From NCBI GenBank assembly GCA_937897215.1, contig CALCBQ010000230.1:1-6573 (forward strand): 6,573 bases of DNA. Direction: 5' to 3'. How positions within the stretch are numbered: the first letter of the stretch is position 1; each line of letters starts with the position of its first letter. The DNA comes from an uncultured Clostridia bacterium (lineage in GTDB: Bacteria; Bacillota; Clostridia; Oscillospirales; Acutalibacteraceae). The notes beneath the pieces were generated by a model, which was not told the origin of the DNA, made no database searches, and saw nothing but the letters and a program-made list of their open reading frames with translations. This document shows, in pieces, positions 6,229 through 6,573 of the stretch. Made by a program: the position numbers and the translations under genes.

Positions 6229-6573
6229 ATGGCAGAAAAGAGAAAAGTTAATAAACGAAAACCTGCCCCAAAAAGACAAAAGAAAAAGATGACATTATCC
6301 CTTAAGAATGCAAAAACTCTAAAAGTGCTTGCGGTGGTTTTTGTTATTCTTTTGTTAGTGGTAATTGGTGCGGCACAGTTCGGTGGCGTAACATTTGCAA
6401 CAATCGGCGACTCAATCCGAACATCTCTTGCAGGTGTCGGTTCTGGCGAGGGATATCCATACCGTATGAATGGTGTAGAAATCAGTGATGCGGGTATGAC
6501 TAATTCCGATTTAGTGCTTGTTTATGACGATAGCGTTAAAGTACTTGATTCAACAGCAAAAGAACTTTCAAAT
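6229..6573 (+). CDS. single-pass membrane protein, DUF5711-like, 3'-truncated
   Basis: The reading frame is open to the end of the window, giving 115 residues of a longer protein. Residues 1-32 are very basic: about 15 Lys/Arg, including RQKKK at 16-20. A single hydrophobic helix follows at about 33-49 (VLAVVFVILLLVVIGAA). With no signal-peptidase site evident, this suggests a type II anchor, N-terminus inside and the rest outside. The outer part has GEGYPYRMNG (73-82) followed by alternating strands (DLVLVYDDSVKVLDSTAKEL, 94-113). This resembles the opening of DUF5711 proteins from clostridia, which seem to form WD40/PQQ-like beta-propellers, but that assignment is from memory of the pattern. 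The function is unknown. The start is supported by an in-frame stop at 6220 and the GGTGA site. The 16-base gap after truA suggests co-transcription. An alternative is an unrelated anchored cell-surface protein. Confidence 0.8.
   Translation, partial: MAEKRKVNKRKPAPKRQKKKMTLSLKNAKTLKVLAVVFVILLLVVIGAAQFGGVTFATIGDSIRTSLAGVGSGEGYPYRMNGVEISDAGMTNSDLVLVYDDSVKVLDSTAKELSN

Noticed and set aside
1..6573. Defence system, mobile element, CRISPR array, riboswitch or RNA gene
   Set aside because: Every base except a few short gaps belongs to recognised housekeeping genes. No spacer-repeat pattern, transposase, tRNA-like or rRNA-like stretch was seen, and there is no leader long enough for a vitamin riboswitch before the ECF genes.

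Overview
The window looks like a fully packed stretch of chromosome from a low-to-moderate GC Gram-positive bacterium. It is most likely an anaerobic clostridium-type Firmicute, possibly of the Ruminococcaceae/Oscillospiraceae. The reasons are the contiguous ecfA1-ecfA2-ecfT-truA block typical of Firmicutes, strong AGGAGGTGA-type ribosome binding sites, AT-rich codon use (many CTT Leu and CGT Arg codons), and a DUF5711-like membrane protein at the right edge. The lineage is inferred from gene content only; no rRNA gene is present.

All eight genes lie on the + strand. From left to right they are: ruvB (5' end cut off, Holliday junction branch-migration motor); glmM (phosphoglucosamine mutase, peptidoglycan precursor supply); a class I SAM-dependent methyltransferase of the RlmI/RlmK-like COG1092 group; ecfA1, ecfA2 and ecfT (the shared energising module of energy-coupling-factor vitamin/metal transporters); truA (tRNA pseudouridine synthase); and a truncated single-pass membrane protein with a Lys/Arg-rich N-terminus.

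The largest gap between genes is 16 bases. Four junctions overlap (TAATG, ATGA, ATGA, and about 32 bases for ecfT/truA). No terminator or convincing promoter was found, so the simplest reading is one polycistronic transcript with translational coupling. The promoter would lie upstream of the window, probably before ruvA/ruvB.

Functionally the genes are housekeeping: DNA repair, cell-wall precursor synthesis, RNA modification and micronutrient uptake. No defence system, mobile element, CRISPR array, RNA gene or toxin-antitoxin pair is visible. The points of interest are the gene order (glmM beside ruvB rather than cdaA-cdaR, and the ECF-truA block without its usual ribosomal-protein neighbours), an unusual second coupling motif in EcfT, a shared ribosome-binding sequence at the last two genes, and two proteins whose exact role is unknown.
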